A stretch of 64,000 bases of DNA from Salvia splendens (Eukaryota; Streptophyta; Magnoliopsida; Lamiales; Lamiaceae). Shown one piece after another: positions 1 to 10,345 of the stretch. A model generated the notes under the pieces. The model did not search any database. It worked only from the letters and a program-made list of their open reading frames with translations, and was not told the origin of the DNA. The position numbers and the translations under genes are program-made. Location: assembly GCF_004379255.2 (NCBI RefSeq), contig NC_056033.1, positions 40,884,719 through 40,948,718 on the forward strand, read 5' to 3'. The number at the start of each line of letters is the position of its first letter. Within the stretch, counting starts at the first letter, position 1.

Positions 1-2072
1 GGTTAATTATTTTCTATAAAACTTTTTTTACCTCACTAGATATGTTGTCATCATTTGTTATCATAGTTAGAGTAATTAATTGCACACTCATTTTTACATC
101 AATTTCAACAAACTCGTGCAGCATATAATGATTAAATTCCAGTGCACATGTCAGGCTACAATTTTCAGATGTCATATTTCTATTTGTTTGTTATTTAAAA
201 TATGCCTGAAAAATTATGAATTTTATTTGAACCATATAAATAATGGTATAAAAGAATTATGTTGTTTTTTTTAATGTTTTGCACGTACAAAAATATGATT
301 GATAATCTTAATAGCATATTATATATAAACATAAAATAACACACTGTCGCATATATCAATAGACAATATGCATGGGCACCGTGATATACTGAAATATAGC
401 AATATGCTCATTCATTCATATCAAATACTATTATTTACAACGTACAATATGTGAAATATACAACGAAACAAAAATATGAAAAGTTTCTCAAATCATTAGA
501 ATTTGCATGGGTTGTTATATTAAAAGCAAGAAATGTATACACATGATATCTCTTGTAAGATGTTTTATTTTGTTTATTTCTTCTACTAGAAAATATATTG
601 TTGACATTGCAAAATTTGAAAGTTTGTCCTTTGTTTGTTATGTGATTCAATACTTTATTTATATTTATTGATATATGTGTTTATCCGATTTGATTTGTAA
701 TTATTATTTAGAACTTCTTTTCGTGTGAAGATGTTGTAAGATCACTCCTCTTTTAGCGGATAACACTTTTCCACTACTTTTATTCTTTTCGCCAAATCTT
801 CCTTTTATTTTATGTAGTGATATTGAATAGAGAATTAATTTATTTTGTTGATTTCTTTTATCGAAAATATACATAATTGACTTTTCGAAACTCGAAAGTT
901 TGTCGTTGCTTGTTATTAATGATTCAACGCTTTATTTATGTTCATTGTTGTCTATTGTTATCCGATTTTATCTCAATTGCTTAAGTGATGATTTATTTGC
1001 TATTGTAATTGTGAGATGTTGTAAGATCACTCCTCTTTAGTGGTTGACACTTGCGTGACACTGTACTTCTATTTTTCATCTTTTCATCCATTCTTTTTTT
1101 TTCTGCAGTGACATTAGACAGAAAATTTATTTTTTCCTATAGTTTTTATCAGTTTTATTTTTCTCTTTAACTATTTTTATATATTTCTATTTTGTTGCTC
1201 ATTATTTTAAAAAAACTTCCACAATAAAGTTCATTTCGCAATGACGAAATCGTCTCAGGTTGATGACGTCTTTTAAATCAGAATTTTAAAAATCTAATTT
1301 AATCAACTGTCGAATGCTAAAAAAACTTATGATATACTTTATTACTCACTAAAATTAGAATACCGTTTTCTATATAAATGAGAAACCAAAAATTGGAAAA
1401 TCTTAAGCAAAACTATGCTATGATAAATTTAAATATGCAATAATAAAATCTAAAAAATTCTTTTTTTTCCAATCCTGTTTCTTTATTTATATCTATAAAT
1501 AGCTATCTTGCATAACAATTTAAAACTATAATATCTGAAAATGACTTTTGAAAATTAATTTTGTCGCAGTCCTAATACACTGTATTTGGACGTGGCACGA
1601 GCTAATACAACCCACATTATTTTTATGTATATTCTCCAATTTATCCCTTTCTATCAAATGGGAGTTGGTGGAAGGAAACACTAAGATAATGAGAAATAAT
1701 ACTATTAATTATTTATTTAATTTAGGAAAATTTGAAGATCCAAAAACATCATCTTCTTGTGTTGTAATCCATCTTACACTTCACTTTCTTATCAATCTCA
1801 AAACATTAATTAATACGAAAAAGATATTAGTAATAAATAATTGGACCTTGAGATATTTAAAAGAACAGTAAAGCAGCCGCATCACTGTACTACAATTATC
1901 AATAAAAAATCAAAAAATCCCAAAAATCACGGTAAAGAGTGATAATAAACAGTATCATAAATTAAAACCCAAAAAATATTCATGTATACAAATATAATAT
2001 ACTTAATTAAAATTAACGAACTAATCCGTCATTACTTTAACTTAATCTACAAATAAAGAAAAAAATATTCAT
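1..2072. other. AT-rich intergenic region, no gene recognised
   Basis: The sequence is strongly AT-rich with many short stops in all frames. The few open stretches of 60-107 codons have no recognisable domain and use AT-rich codons typical of random intergenic DNA. The only structure I see is a diverged tandem duplication (separate entry). The last few hundred bases before 2072 probably hold the 3' UTR and polyadenylation region of the minus-strand VQ gene. Confidence 0.7.
574..1060. repeat. diverged tandem duplication, period about 285 bp
   Basis: Two stretches, about 574-780 and 846-1060, follow the same order of motifs: an ATTGTTGACATT/ATAATTGACTTT-like start, GAAAGTTTGTC, GATTCAA-CTTTATTTAT, TTATCCGATTT, then GATGTTGTAAGATCACTCCTCTT. 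The last motif is at 730 and again at 1015, which gives a 285-bp period. The copies differ at many positions, so the duplication is old. No coding or transposon signature is visible. Confidence 0.6.
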
Positions 2073-3104
2073 TTAATCGGAAGGACAAATCCATGAAGCA
2101 ACTGTACCTTCCGCAGTGGACGAAGCAGCATTCTCCATTCCTTTTTCTGCAACATTCAAATTGTAATTCTGCGATCCGATATTGTTGTTGTTGTTGTTGT
2201 TGAATTCCGGCAGATTTTGTTGAATCGGATCGTTATTCCTCACCGTTTCGCCGCTTTTCCACATGCTCAGATCGTCGTGTTGCGCGGCGGCGGAGGAGGC
2301 GGATGCGCCGCCGTCGCGGCTGAGGAAGCCGCTCAAATTCGAGAAATTCATTTGTGGAGTGTTAATGCCGTGGTGTTGGTAGAGCTGGAAATTGTTCGGA
2401 TTGACGTTCGATACGGACGCGGTGTTGTTGTTGTTTGCGATCGTCGTCGGAACTATGGCGTCGATCATTGTGGAGTTCAGGAACTGCGGCGGCGGCGCGG
2501 CGGAGGTGGAGGAGGAGAACGGGGAGAGGATCTTATGCGCGGCGGGGCGGAGTGGGTAGAGAGGCCCGAGGCCGTCCAGATGCACGGCGGATCTCAAGGC
2601 GGAGGCGGCGGAGAACAGATCGAGCCGCCGCGAGTACGGCGAGCCGCCGGAGAACGGCGCGGCGGGGATGCCGGTGAACTCCTGCACCATTTGCCTGAAA
2701 TTGGTGGTGTCAGTGGTGAGCACCGTCGTCGGCGCCCGCCGCGACGCTCGCGTCCGCTTCTTAGGGTTTCTCGCCTGCTGCTGCTGCGGCGGAGGAGCCG
2801 CCGCAACCTGCTGCGGCCGCGCCGGCAGCGCCGAATTCCCGAGATTCACGAAGGATTGATTCTCCGATCTCAACCCCCTCGACCAAATCAGATCGCCGTC
2901 GTTGGCGTTGGCGTATCCCCCGGCGTGTTCGAGGCTCTGCGTGAGATTAGGGTCGAAGAAATTGGGGCTTTGATGAGAGAGAAACTGCGGCGCGGAGATT
3001 GCGCCGAAATTGTGAGGAGCGGTGAGGAAAGAGGAGCTGGAATCGAATTCCTGATCATCGCCGCCGCTTGACGACTGCATACTCCCGCTATTGCCGGAAT
3101 CCAT
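2073..3104 (-). CDS. VQ motif-containing protein (transcriptional co-regulator)
   Basis: This intronless 343-codon gene starts at the ATG 3104-3102 just inside a GA/CT-rich 5' leader. The VQ core FRQMVQEFTG is at residues about 136-145, in the context TTNFRQMVQEFTGIPAAPF. It follows a basic stretch (NPKKRTRASRRAPTT, about 113-127) that looks like a nuclear localisation signal. The flanks are low complexity: Q-rich at 106-110, Ser-rich near the N-terminus, and a run of Asn near the C-terminus. Plant VQ proteins are small nuclear partners of WRKY factors (and of MAP kinases) that tune defence, jasmonate and seed responses. The core plus the KKRTRASRRAPTTVL lead resembles the clade of Arabidopsis VQ22/JAV1, but that placement is from memory. 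The coding region is much more GC-rich than its surroundings, which creates a long antisense open frame that I regard as a shadow. Confidence 0.9.
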   Translation of the reverse strand: MDSGNSGSMQSSSGGDDQEFDSSSSFLTAPHNFGAISAPQFLSHQSPNFFDPNLTQSLEHAGGYANANDGDLIWSRGLRSENQSFVNLGNSALPARPQQVAAAPPPQQQQARNPKKRTRASRRAPTTVLTTDTTNFRQMVQEFTGIPAAPFSGGSPYSRRLDLFSAASALRSAVHLDGLGPLYPLRPAAHKILSPFSSSTSAAPPPQFLNSTMIDAIVPTTIANNNNTASVSNVNPNNFQLYQHHGINTPQMNFSNLSGFLSRDGGASASSAAAQHDDLSMWKSGETVRNNDPIQQNLPEFNNNNNNNIGSQNYNLNVAEKGMENAASSTAEGTVASWICPSD

Positions 3105-3480
3105 GGCTCAATAAATTTCTAGAGAGAGAGAGAGAGAGAGGGAGAGGTGCTTAAAGTCTTAAAGATGGTGTTATTGATGGAGTTGGTGAACCAGCAGCAG
3201 CAAGCAGAAAGTGATGGTTGCAAAAGTTGAAGAGGAAAAGGAGAGAGAATCTGAGGAAAACTGCATGTAAAAGGTAAGATCACACCATCTCCTCCAAATC
3301 AGACAAAAAAAAAGCTTCACATATATAAGCATAAATAGCACACTCACACAAACACACATCTATATATGAATGAGTTCATCCTTAGTCTCTCATGAAATGG
3401 TTTAGAGAGAGAGAGAGAGACTGGTGTAGCTCTCATGAGAAGTAGGGTTTTGGGGGTGGAAAAAAAAGGGGTGAAAGAAG
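3105..3480 (-). promoter_or_regulatory. 5' leader and promoter region of the VQ gene with GA/CT microsatellites
   Basis: Upstream of the minus-strand start codon there is a (GA)n tract at about 3120-3140 and another at about 3407-3421, read as CT-rich on the coding strand. CT-rich 5' leaders are common in plant genes. A TATATA stretch near 3321-3326 is a possible TATA box. The transcription start cannot be placed from sequence alone. Confidence 0.45.
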
Positions 3481-3744
3481 AGAAGAGGAGAGATTAAATA
3501 AAGGCAGTTAAAAAAGGGCTTGCATTTTGTTTACGCCATTAAAAGAAAGGAGGGGATTGTGGTGGGACCGGGATTGGAGCAGAGGAAGGAAGCTGCCGGT
3601 AGGTGGCGACGGGTCAAACTCAAACACACACACACTGAAAGTGAGAGAAAAATGGTTGGCCAGTTTGATGTTGAGTGTGAATTGAAGGAAAATGAAAGAG
3701 AGAGAAAGGTACTGGTACTATGTGAGATTACATTCACAAAAATT

Positions 3745-3942
3745 ATACCCCTCCGTCCTAAAAAGATTGTCATATTCATTTTTATACTCGTTTTATAAAA
3801 ATAATAATTAAGAGGGAAAGTTAAAAGAGAATAAAAAAAAATGTAGATAAGACTATTCTATGTATTATTCTCTCTTTTACTTTACTATCTCTATTTTAAT
3901 TATTTATTATTATTTTGCAAAACGAGTATGAAAAAGAATTTA
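3745..3942. mobile_element. Stowaway-like MITE (hairpin-forming)
   Basis: The left end reads TACCCCTCCGTCC, close to the Stowaway terminus CTCCCTCCGTCC. The two halves are inverted copies: the arm with ACTCGTTTTATAAAAATAAT (about 3787-3806) pairs with ATTATTATTTTGCAAAACGAGT (about 3906-3927). The right terminus is not clear. Stowaway MITEs are short non-autonomous Tc1/mariner relatives common near plant genes. This one lies about 640 bp upstream of the VQ start codon. Confidence 0.6.
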
Positions 3943-4339
3943 ACTATTCATACTACAACTATTTCCTTTTTATAAATAAAATTCGTACTAGTAATTTTTT
4001 TTATTTAACTCAAAATATTTACTTTCTAGATATTAGAAATTGTATTGGGATAAACAGTCAGAAAATAACCAATTTTAGTTAGTATTAAGAGGAAATAGTT
4101 GTTAATATCACTAATTTATTACTCCCTCGTCCCTTATAATTTGTCACTGTTTGATACGACACAAGTTTTAAGAAATGTAATAAAAAGTAAGTTAAAAAAG
4201 TTAGTGGCATGTAGATCCTACTTTTATATATTAATAAAATGTGAAATAGAATCGGTTAGTGGAATGTGAGATCCACTACCAAAAACGGTAAAAATAAAAG
4301 GTGACAAATTTTTAGGGACGGGCGAAAATGGAAATAATA

Positions 4340-6172
4340 GCATCCTCATCCGTGCTCTTGCCAACGAGCACGGATGTGGGCCCGGACCCACTTTTACTCT
4401 CTGCTCATAGGCAATAGCACAACACCCACATGCGTGCTCTTCCGCAAGGACAAACTCAATGGCTCCACCATTCTATTATTCAATTTAAATAAAAACATTT
4501 TCACAAAATTAAAATGCATTAAAAATACCCGGAATAATATTACAAATTACAAAAAAAATTTAAAAATACATAATTAAAGTTCTAAAAATTAAAAAGTTAC
4601 ATAATTAAAATCCTAAAAATTAAAAATTATATAATTAAACACCTAAAAAATAAAAATTACATAATTAAACTCCTAAAAAATAAAAATTATATAAATAAAG
4701 GCTAAAATACCTATGTGGAAAACTATTCATCCGACTCTACCCCCAATGTTCTTTGGAGGCCCCGTATCATTGCCACATGCGATCGAAGTTGCTCGGGGGT
4801 CATATTTGACCTATCGGCCAAATTGAGTTGGGCCAAAACCCCCCACAACGAGTTGGTGGGGGGTTGAGGTGGCACAAAGGGAGCGGGAACGGGGGCGGAT
4901 GGAGTCGCGGCACGACGGCGGTTGGCCGTCGACTTCTTCCTTCCTTGCAGCCAGCGTTGGGAACTACTCGGGCAGGCATCGGGGCTACCCAAGTTAGTTC
5001 CGGTGAACTGGGTGACACCTCATCGGAGCCGGCGTCGGATAGGGATAGCGACCTCGACCGTTTGCCGGATGAGCTAGAGGAAGATGCTACGCCTCCCCTA
5101 TACTTCGGATGCCCACGCACCTCCTGCCAAACATTGAAGTACTTGAACGGTTTATAGTGTTGGGATTGGTAGGTCGTCAACGCGGCACTGATGATGTCGA
5201 CCTCGCTTCAGCCGCTCCCCGCCGACCGCTCTTCCTGGAGGTAATACCCCTGGAACTTTTGGATTTCTTCGTTTGCTCTGTATATGGCATTGCGCACCAT
5301 ACTCTCGTTGCGCTCGATTGTTCCAGCCGGTCGGTTTTTATTATACCGGCGACAGATGCCCCACCAAAAATGGTCCCCGGATTGGTTCGTGCCAATCTCT
5401 GGATCTTTGGAGATAGATAAAAACGCTTTGAATAATTGCTCCATCTCCCCCGTAGTGTACGGGGTGCGGACATCACGAGTAGGAAGAGTAGGAGTTTGAG
5501 ACCCGCCGCTCCCTTCCGCTCTAGGTACGGGTGGTTCGGGTGCCCACCCGTATTCCCCATCGGGGGCATCTTGGTCGTCGACCGGGTAAGACCGGTAGCC
5601 ACCCGGAGCTTGCGAACTTTGGGTTTGAGGAGGGGCCTAAAATTCCGTTTCCGGACTAGGAAATGGTTGTGAACCGAACCATTCGTGGTTCCAACCGTGG
5701 GAGCCGGAGGGGTGATCGCCGGAGCCAGACATTTTTTTGTTAAGAGTGAAATAAAGATTGAGAATTGTAAGAATGGAAATGAGAGAATTTAGATGAGAAT
5801 TGTGTAGTGTGGTGTGAAATTTTTTGTGTGGAACTGGGGGTATTTATAGATGAAAATGTGTATTTTTGGGGAAAAATTGTAAAATAAATTAAAAGTGGGG
5901 AGAAAACGGATATAATTTTTTAGAAAGTGGGAAAATAATTTTTTTTATTATTTTTAATCGGATTTTTGAATTAATATCCGGTTTTTTTTTAAAAAATAAA
6001 TTCCAACGGATTTGCCGTTGGCCAATCAGGAGCCGCCACGTCAGCTGCTCGCTGGCACGGACGTGCTCTTAGCTAAGAGCAGCGTCGCGCCAGCGGCAAT
6101 AGCGTAGCGGTGAGCAGCGTTCCGCCGCGCCGCTGGCACGGACGGACGCCGTCCTTCTACAACTGCGGATGC
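4340..6172 (-). mobile_element. PIF/Harbinger-like DNA transposon, non-autonomous and degraded
   Basis: The ends are imperfect inverted repeats. The left begins GCATCCTCATCCGTGCTC and the right, read inward, begins GCATCCGCAGTTG. GCATCC-type ends also bound the element at 46003-46592. I cannot see a clean TAA/TTA target duplication. The element carries one recognisable ORF on the minus strand (a broken accessory ORF, separate entry). No DDE transposase ORF is visible, so it could not move alone. The right subterminal region (5990-6170) is rich in short GC-rich palindromes such as GCTCTTAGCTAAGAGC. Confidence 0.55.
4723..5732 (-). pseudogene. broken PIF/Harbinger accessory ORF1-type protein (Myb/SANT-like with NAM-associated C-terminus)
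   Basis: The frame opens at the ATG 5732-5730 (MSGSGDHPSG...). It is interrupted by TAG at 5639-5637 (codon 32), stays in the same frame through the conserved region beginning MEQLFKAFLSISKDPEIG (5444), meets TGA at 5210-5208, and continues in the same frame through TYQSQHYKPFKYFNVWQEV (about 5170-5110). Between about 5010 and 4950 the similarity moves to another frame, which ends at 4723 with a C-terminus rich in Pro and LRSHVAMIRGLQ. Known members of this family carry a Myb-like DNA-binding domain and assist the PIF/Harbinger transposase. In databases they are often mislabelled as glutathione S-transferase T3-like. With two nonsense codons and one frameshift this copy is dead. Confidence 0.7.
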
Positions 6173-6343
6173 TCAAAGTGAAAAATTTTCACGGACCGAG
6201 GGAGTATATGTTAGTATCGGCGTGACACGACAACTAAATTTCACCAAAAAGAAGGGTTGAAAAAATTACACGAGACTAAAGAAGTTTGGAATTTAATTGA
6301 CTATTTTCGAAGTTCATGGGAAAACTTAGAAAGTGCCTTAAGG

Positions 6344-6493
6344 TGCCGTTCGGTTGCCATGACTAATATCAAGAGACTATCCATCTAGGATTAAGTTGTG
6401 GGATTATTTTAGTTGGAGAAGGGAGACTATGACTAATTATCATGAGACTATTCATCTATGATTAAGTTGAAGGATTCAATCTTATGAACCAAA
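6344..6493. mobile_element. MITE-like sequence
   Basis: The left part GGTGCCGTTCGGTTGCC and the right part ending GAACCAAACATGA have the look of plant MITE ends (GTTCGGTT ... AACCAAAC). Inside, the motif GACTAATTATCATGAGACTATTC-like is repeated (about 6360-6390 and 6429-6450). A target duplication is not clear, so the limits are approximate. Confidence 0.35.
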
Positions 6494-6826
6494 CATGATA
6501 CATATTTAATGTTGAAGGGACATGGACGTATGGAGTAATCAGTTATTTTGCTAATCTGGCAATTGTTTTATTATACTCCGTATGTGAATTATTGAAATTG
6601 ATATAATCTACTGTCTAAAACATGATGTATAACGATGTATCGTAATATAGTCGACTCTAGATAATTTAATTTGGTTAACACTATATATTCATTAATCGGA
6701 ATAGTGGGCTATAAGAAATAAAGTATTAGTTTAATTAATTAAGGGAATAAGTATAGGTGACTAGGTTAATTAAAATTGCCTAAGTTTGGGTAAAAAGGTA
6801 GGTTAACAAGGACAAATTGCAATTAG

Positions 6827-6967
6827 ATGGTTAGTAACGCCTCCGCCGCCGCCGTGTTGAGCACCGCCCTCCGCCGCCGTCACGTTAATTTCAAGATCGA
6901 AATGAGTATTCGAATATTGGAAAGTAGATTACGTACACATTTGATGCTCTTTCCTTCCTCTTTTTAG
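6827..6967 (+). CDS. possible small ORF (46 codons), function unknown
   Basis: The ATG at 6827 opens a 46-codon frame whose first 20 codons are sharply GC-rich (NASAAAVLSTALRRRH) within AT-rich DNA. It ends at TAG 6965-6967. The Ala/Arg-rich start could be the first exon or a remnant of a gene, or a chance GC-rich island. There is no recognisable domain and no second exon that I can identify. Confidence 0.2.
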   Translation: MVSNASAAAVLSTALRRRHVNFKIEMSIRILESRLRTHLMLFPSSF

Positions 6968-8754
6968 TGTCTATTTAATTATTATTCCTTGTAGCTAATT
7001 ATACGTGGTTAGATTTAATTCAGGTGGTAATTTATATTTTTGGGAAGTAATAAATATTCGTTTAATTTGAACAATAATTGAGCTCAAAATCATCATTTAC
7101 ACCTGCTGCATTATTTAGTGGCATGTTGGCGAATAATATAGTTTGTATATATTCTGGCAATATATTCATGTTTGAAAAGAATATATAATCATAAACACCG
7201 ACTGAATTATTTAACTTATTCGAGTGTAAAATGTAAATATTAATTGAAAGATTATTGGACAAGTTATCATTATTAATATATTGGGATGTGCATAAATATT
7301 CATTTCCAATATGCAAATATTGTTCAAAAACAAAACACATTGGTCTTGTGATCTACTGTAATAGTTAGATTAATGTCACATTTCATCTAATAATAATGTA
7401 GATTATTAGTTTAATAATATAACTTAATTAATAATGTACTATTATAGTAAAGTAATGCATTTGAATCTAATAATATAACATATTAATCTAATAATATAAC
7501 TTATCACAACCATTCAATCCATCCAAAAATTCAATAGCTATGATTTATTTGATGCTTAAGAGTAGCCTAATAGAATCCTATATAATACTTACGTGTAACT
7601 TTAATAAGCCTAACCGTAGCTGCTACACATGTTTGAATATTCTCCCACAATCTTCACGTTATATTCTTTTCAAATCTCGATTTCTGCATTTAATTTTTAT
7701 TTTGCTGATATATAGTTAAAAATTAACTATTTGGATTGATTAGTTCAACCACATTTCTGTTAGCTGCAACTATAAAAAAACTCTCCCTTTCGAATACACA
7801 CACTCAACAAATATACTATGCTACTACCATTTACAACGTTGAGCACTTATACTATCCACGTTTTTTGAGTGACGCGTGTGCTCAAGAACTTGCACGTCAA
7901 AGAAATTTTTTGCTAACCGAATTATATAAAATATTTAAAAATATGTTGTATTTTATGTATTAATTTATATTGAAAATTTATCATATTCCTTTTGGTGGAG
8001 GCATTGGCCAACTCTATCAAATTCCCAACTTTTAAGATCCGAATTCCCCACGTATTTCGTTCAGGAATATTTGAAAATTGCGGCTATTTTATTCCACCTT
8101 TATTCCTAAGTTTGGAAAAATATTTCATAATTCTATTAATTTAGCAAAGGGGTATGATAGTGGTAACATCCAACCTAAAAGTGACATATTTTCGTTGTAC
8201 GAAAATGAAACGCGTGTAATCCCTTCTTTGGGTTGATAGAGACATTTATTTTTGTATAAAATGAATATATTGTGTATTTTTTTAGCCAATGAAGAGCGAA
8301 TTAATGATTATCGATCGATGACTAGTTGATGGAATAAACAGACGTTTATACATATTTATTTAAACATGCACATGAATAAACACTACATATAAGTCCACGC
8401 ACTCCGACGAATCTAGCGGAAAACAAGGGGTATTTTATAATTGTATAAATTTTTTTTTTGTCATTTTAATTTTAGCTCAATATACCTATCTATAAATTTC
8501 AACCGTTGTCCCTTTTATCCTAGCAAATGCTCCGATTTCGAGGTTCAAAGTCGTTGTTATTATTTACCGCACTCTTAAAGTAAAAATTCTGGATCCGCTA
8601 AAGTTTACACGGTTTTTATTTTTGTGTATATATATATATATATATTAGGGTGCATCTACTAATTAGGAAACTTGTCCTTCTCATTTATGCCCAATGCTGT
8701 CTACTTAACAAATATAAGGTGGGTCGAATTTTAAATAATGGACTATTGTTGGGC

Positions 8755-8950
8755 TTCCATAGCCCATTAATAGTTGGGCTTGAAGAATCTAGGGTCCGCT
8801 TAAATTTCAGAGCAAATAAATTTTAAAAAAGCAGCATTAATCATTTAATACAAAAAGCCCATTATTATTTGGGCTTGAAAATCTAGGGTCCACTTAAATT
8901 TCTGAGTAAATAGATTAAAAGAATGTAGCATTAATAATTATTGTACTACA
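8755..8950. repeat. tandem duplication, period 95 bp
   Basis: The motif TTGGGCTTGAA followed by ATCTAGGGTCC and CTTAAATTTC appears at 8774 and again at 8869. Both copies are followed by AGCATTAATAAT/AGCATTAATCAT. The copies are about 85 percent alike by eye. Confidence 0.6.
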
Positions 8951-9074
8951 TAAAATAAAAGTAATGTAATGTTTTCGATAGAAAATGTTTAAATGTCCAC
9001 AAGCCTTAATTGTTGCCTAATAATGAAAATTATGTTTTTTAAGAAATTGTATTATCGAAATAACCTCAAATATA

Positions 9075-9306
9075 TACTCCATCCGTCCAGCTACAAGCGA
9101 TGCGCTCCAAATCGGACGTTGTTTTATAAAAATAATAATAAATAGTTAGAGTAGAGATAAAGTAAAGTAAGTAAGATAATAATGTGTATACGGCTCTCTT
9201 CTATACTATTTTCTTTCTTATTTTACTTTATCTCCACTTTAACTATTTATTATTATTTTCGCAAAACAACTGCCAGAAAGAAACGCCTCACTTGTAGTGG
9301 GACAGA
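9075..9306. mobile_element. Stowaway-like MITE (hairpin)
   Basis: It starts TACTCCATCCGTCC at 9075 and ends near GTAGTGGGACAG. The left arm (TTTATAAAAATAATAATAAATAGTTAGAGTAGAG, about 9123-9156 in shorter pieces) is the inverted copy of the right arm (CTCCACTTTAACTATTTATTATTATTTTCG region). The whole unit would fold into one long hairpin. Termini have diverged from the consensus. Confidence 0.6.
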
Positions 9307-10089
9307 CAACAACGTATATACATTGGAACAAAGGGGTACAACTGTACCCCCAAAATTTTGTATATTAATACTGTATTTAGTCCTATTATCACAGGAAACA
9401 TCGGTGACCCAGTGGTATGAGGGATCTTTCACCAAGCCAGAGACCTAACTTCAAACTTTTTGCTTACATGTCCCACTCTTTAATTTTTACTTCACTTTCT
9501 CTTCCCCATATTAACTTTGTTTTAATCTATATCACCTCTAATTCAATTTTATTTTGTTCTCAATTCATATTTAAGATTTATTAATTATTTTGTTTTTAAC
9601 TAATACATTTATTAGTTTAACCACTAACTTCCTCTTTTTTAATTTAATTTTGTATTATTTCATATTTACTTTTCATTAATTATATTTTTAATAGATAGTT
9701 ATATGATTAATACTCCAAATTATATATTTTGAATATAAAGTATATATTTTTGTAGTTTAAAAAAAATTCCAAATTTATAAAACTAACCTCCTAATTGTAT
9801 TCATATCTATATTATATATTACTAATTAACAAAACATGGATACTTGTATTTCAAACATATAATTTACATGATACTATAAAATAGTAATTTATATTTATTT
9901 AAAATGAAGTTTTTTGATAAAAAAGAAAAGATTTTATTTAAAAGAATAATTGAAAAAACGTTAAAAAACAAAAATGATTAGTCACATTTTGAAATTTTAA
10001 GTCGTTGTAATTATTTTTCGTACCTCAAATTACAAATTCAGGATACGCCACTGGGACATAGGGAGTACTAATTTGTTTTTTATGAAACG

Positions 10090-10331
10090 TGTAGAAAGGG
10101 ACTTCAGGGAATTCTCAATTGTTATTCACTTCTTCTCATTGATTTACATGCCTCTTTAAAGGCCTCCACATATACAAATAAGGTAAGATATTCTCCTAAT
10201 CATAATCTTCTATACAAGGAAGAAATCAATTCCTAATCTCTCAAATTAATGTGATTACAGGAAACCAGCTCCGAGATCTTCTCCCCTCTATCACGGGATC
10301 TTCCAACGGGATCTTCCAACATCTTCCAACA
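10090..10331 (-). repeat. copia 3' LTR (left on the map)
   Basis: The 242-bp direct repeat is bounded by TG...CA (TGTAGAAAGG on the plus strand and CTTCCAACA at the other edge). It matches 15159-15400 without a difference that I can see. On the coding strand it begins TGTTGGAAGATG, directly after the polypurine tract. Confidence 0.93.
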
Positions 10332-10345
10332 CTCCCCCTCAAGTT
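10332..10345 (-). promoter_or_regulatory. copia polypurine tract
   Basis: On the minus strand the bases just before the 3' LTR read TTGAGGGGGAG, a purine run that would prime plus-strand DNA synthesis. It abuts the end of the RNase H reading frame. Confidence 0.8.

Larger units (their letters stand above)
4120..6206. mobile_element. Stowaway-like MITE, apparently split by a PIF/Harbinger-like insertion
   Basis: The left terminus TACTCCCTCGTCCC begins at 4120. A matching inverted terminus, ending GGACCGAGGGAGTA, closes at 6206, with AAAATTTTTCAC versus TATAATTTGTCAC continuing the inverted match. Between them lie about 210 bp of MITE sequence and then a GC-rich 1.8-kb element. An alternative is that the MITE ends near 4325, where GTGACAAATTTTTAGGGACGGG also looks like an inverted terminus, and that 6175-6206 is an unrelated fragment. 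Confidence 0.45.
6207..10089. other. AT-rich intergenic region with scattered small repeats
   Basis: No conserved gene is seen between the MITE/PIF cluster and the copia element. Items inside have their own entries: a MITE-like stretch near 6344, a short GC-rich ORF at 6827, a 95-bp tandem duplication near 8760 and a Stowaway-like MITE at 9075. A (TA)n microsatellite lies at about 8628-8646. At 9400-9450, GGTGACCCAGTGGTATGAGG looks weakly like a degraded tRNA-derived box A, but no good box B follows. Confidence 0.6.

Noticed and set aside
2217..3071. A 284-codon open frame on the plus strand opposite the VQ gene
   Set aside because: It is rich in Arg, Gly and Glu in the pattern produced by reading a GC-rich gene backwards, has no domain, and the VQ motif on the other strand explains the sequence.
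9400..9450. Degraded SINE-like box A (CCCAGTGGTATGAGG)
   Set aside because: There is no convincing box B at the right distance and no tail or target duplication.
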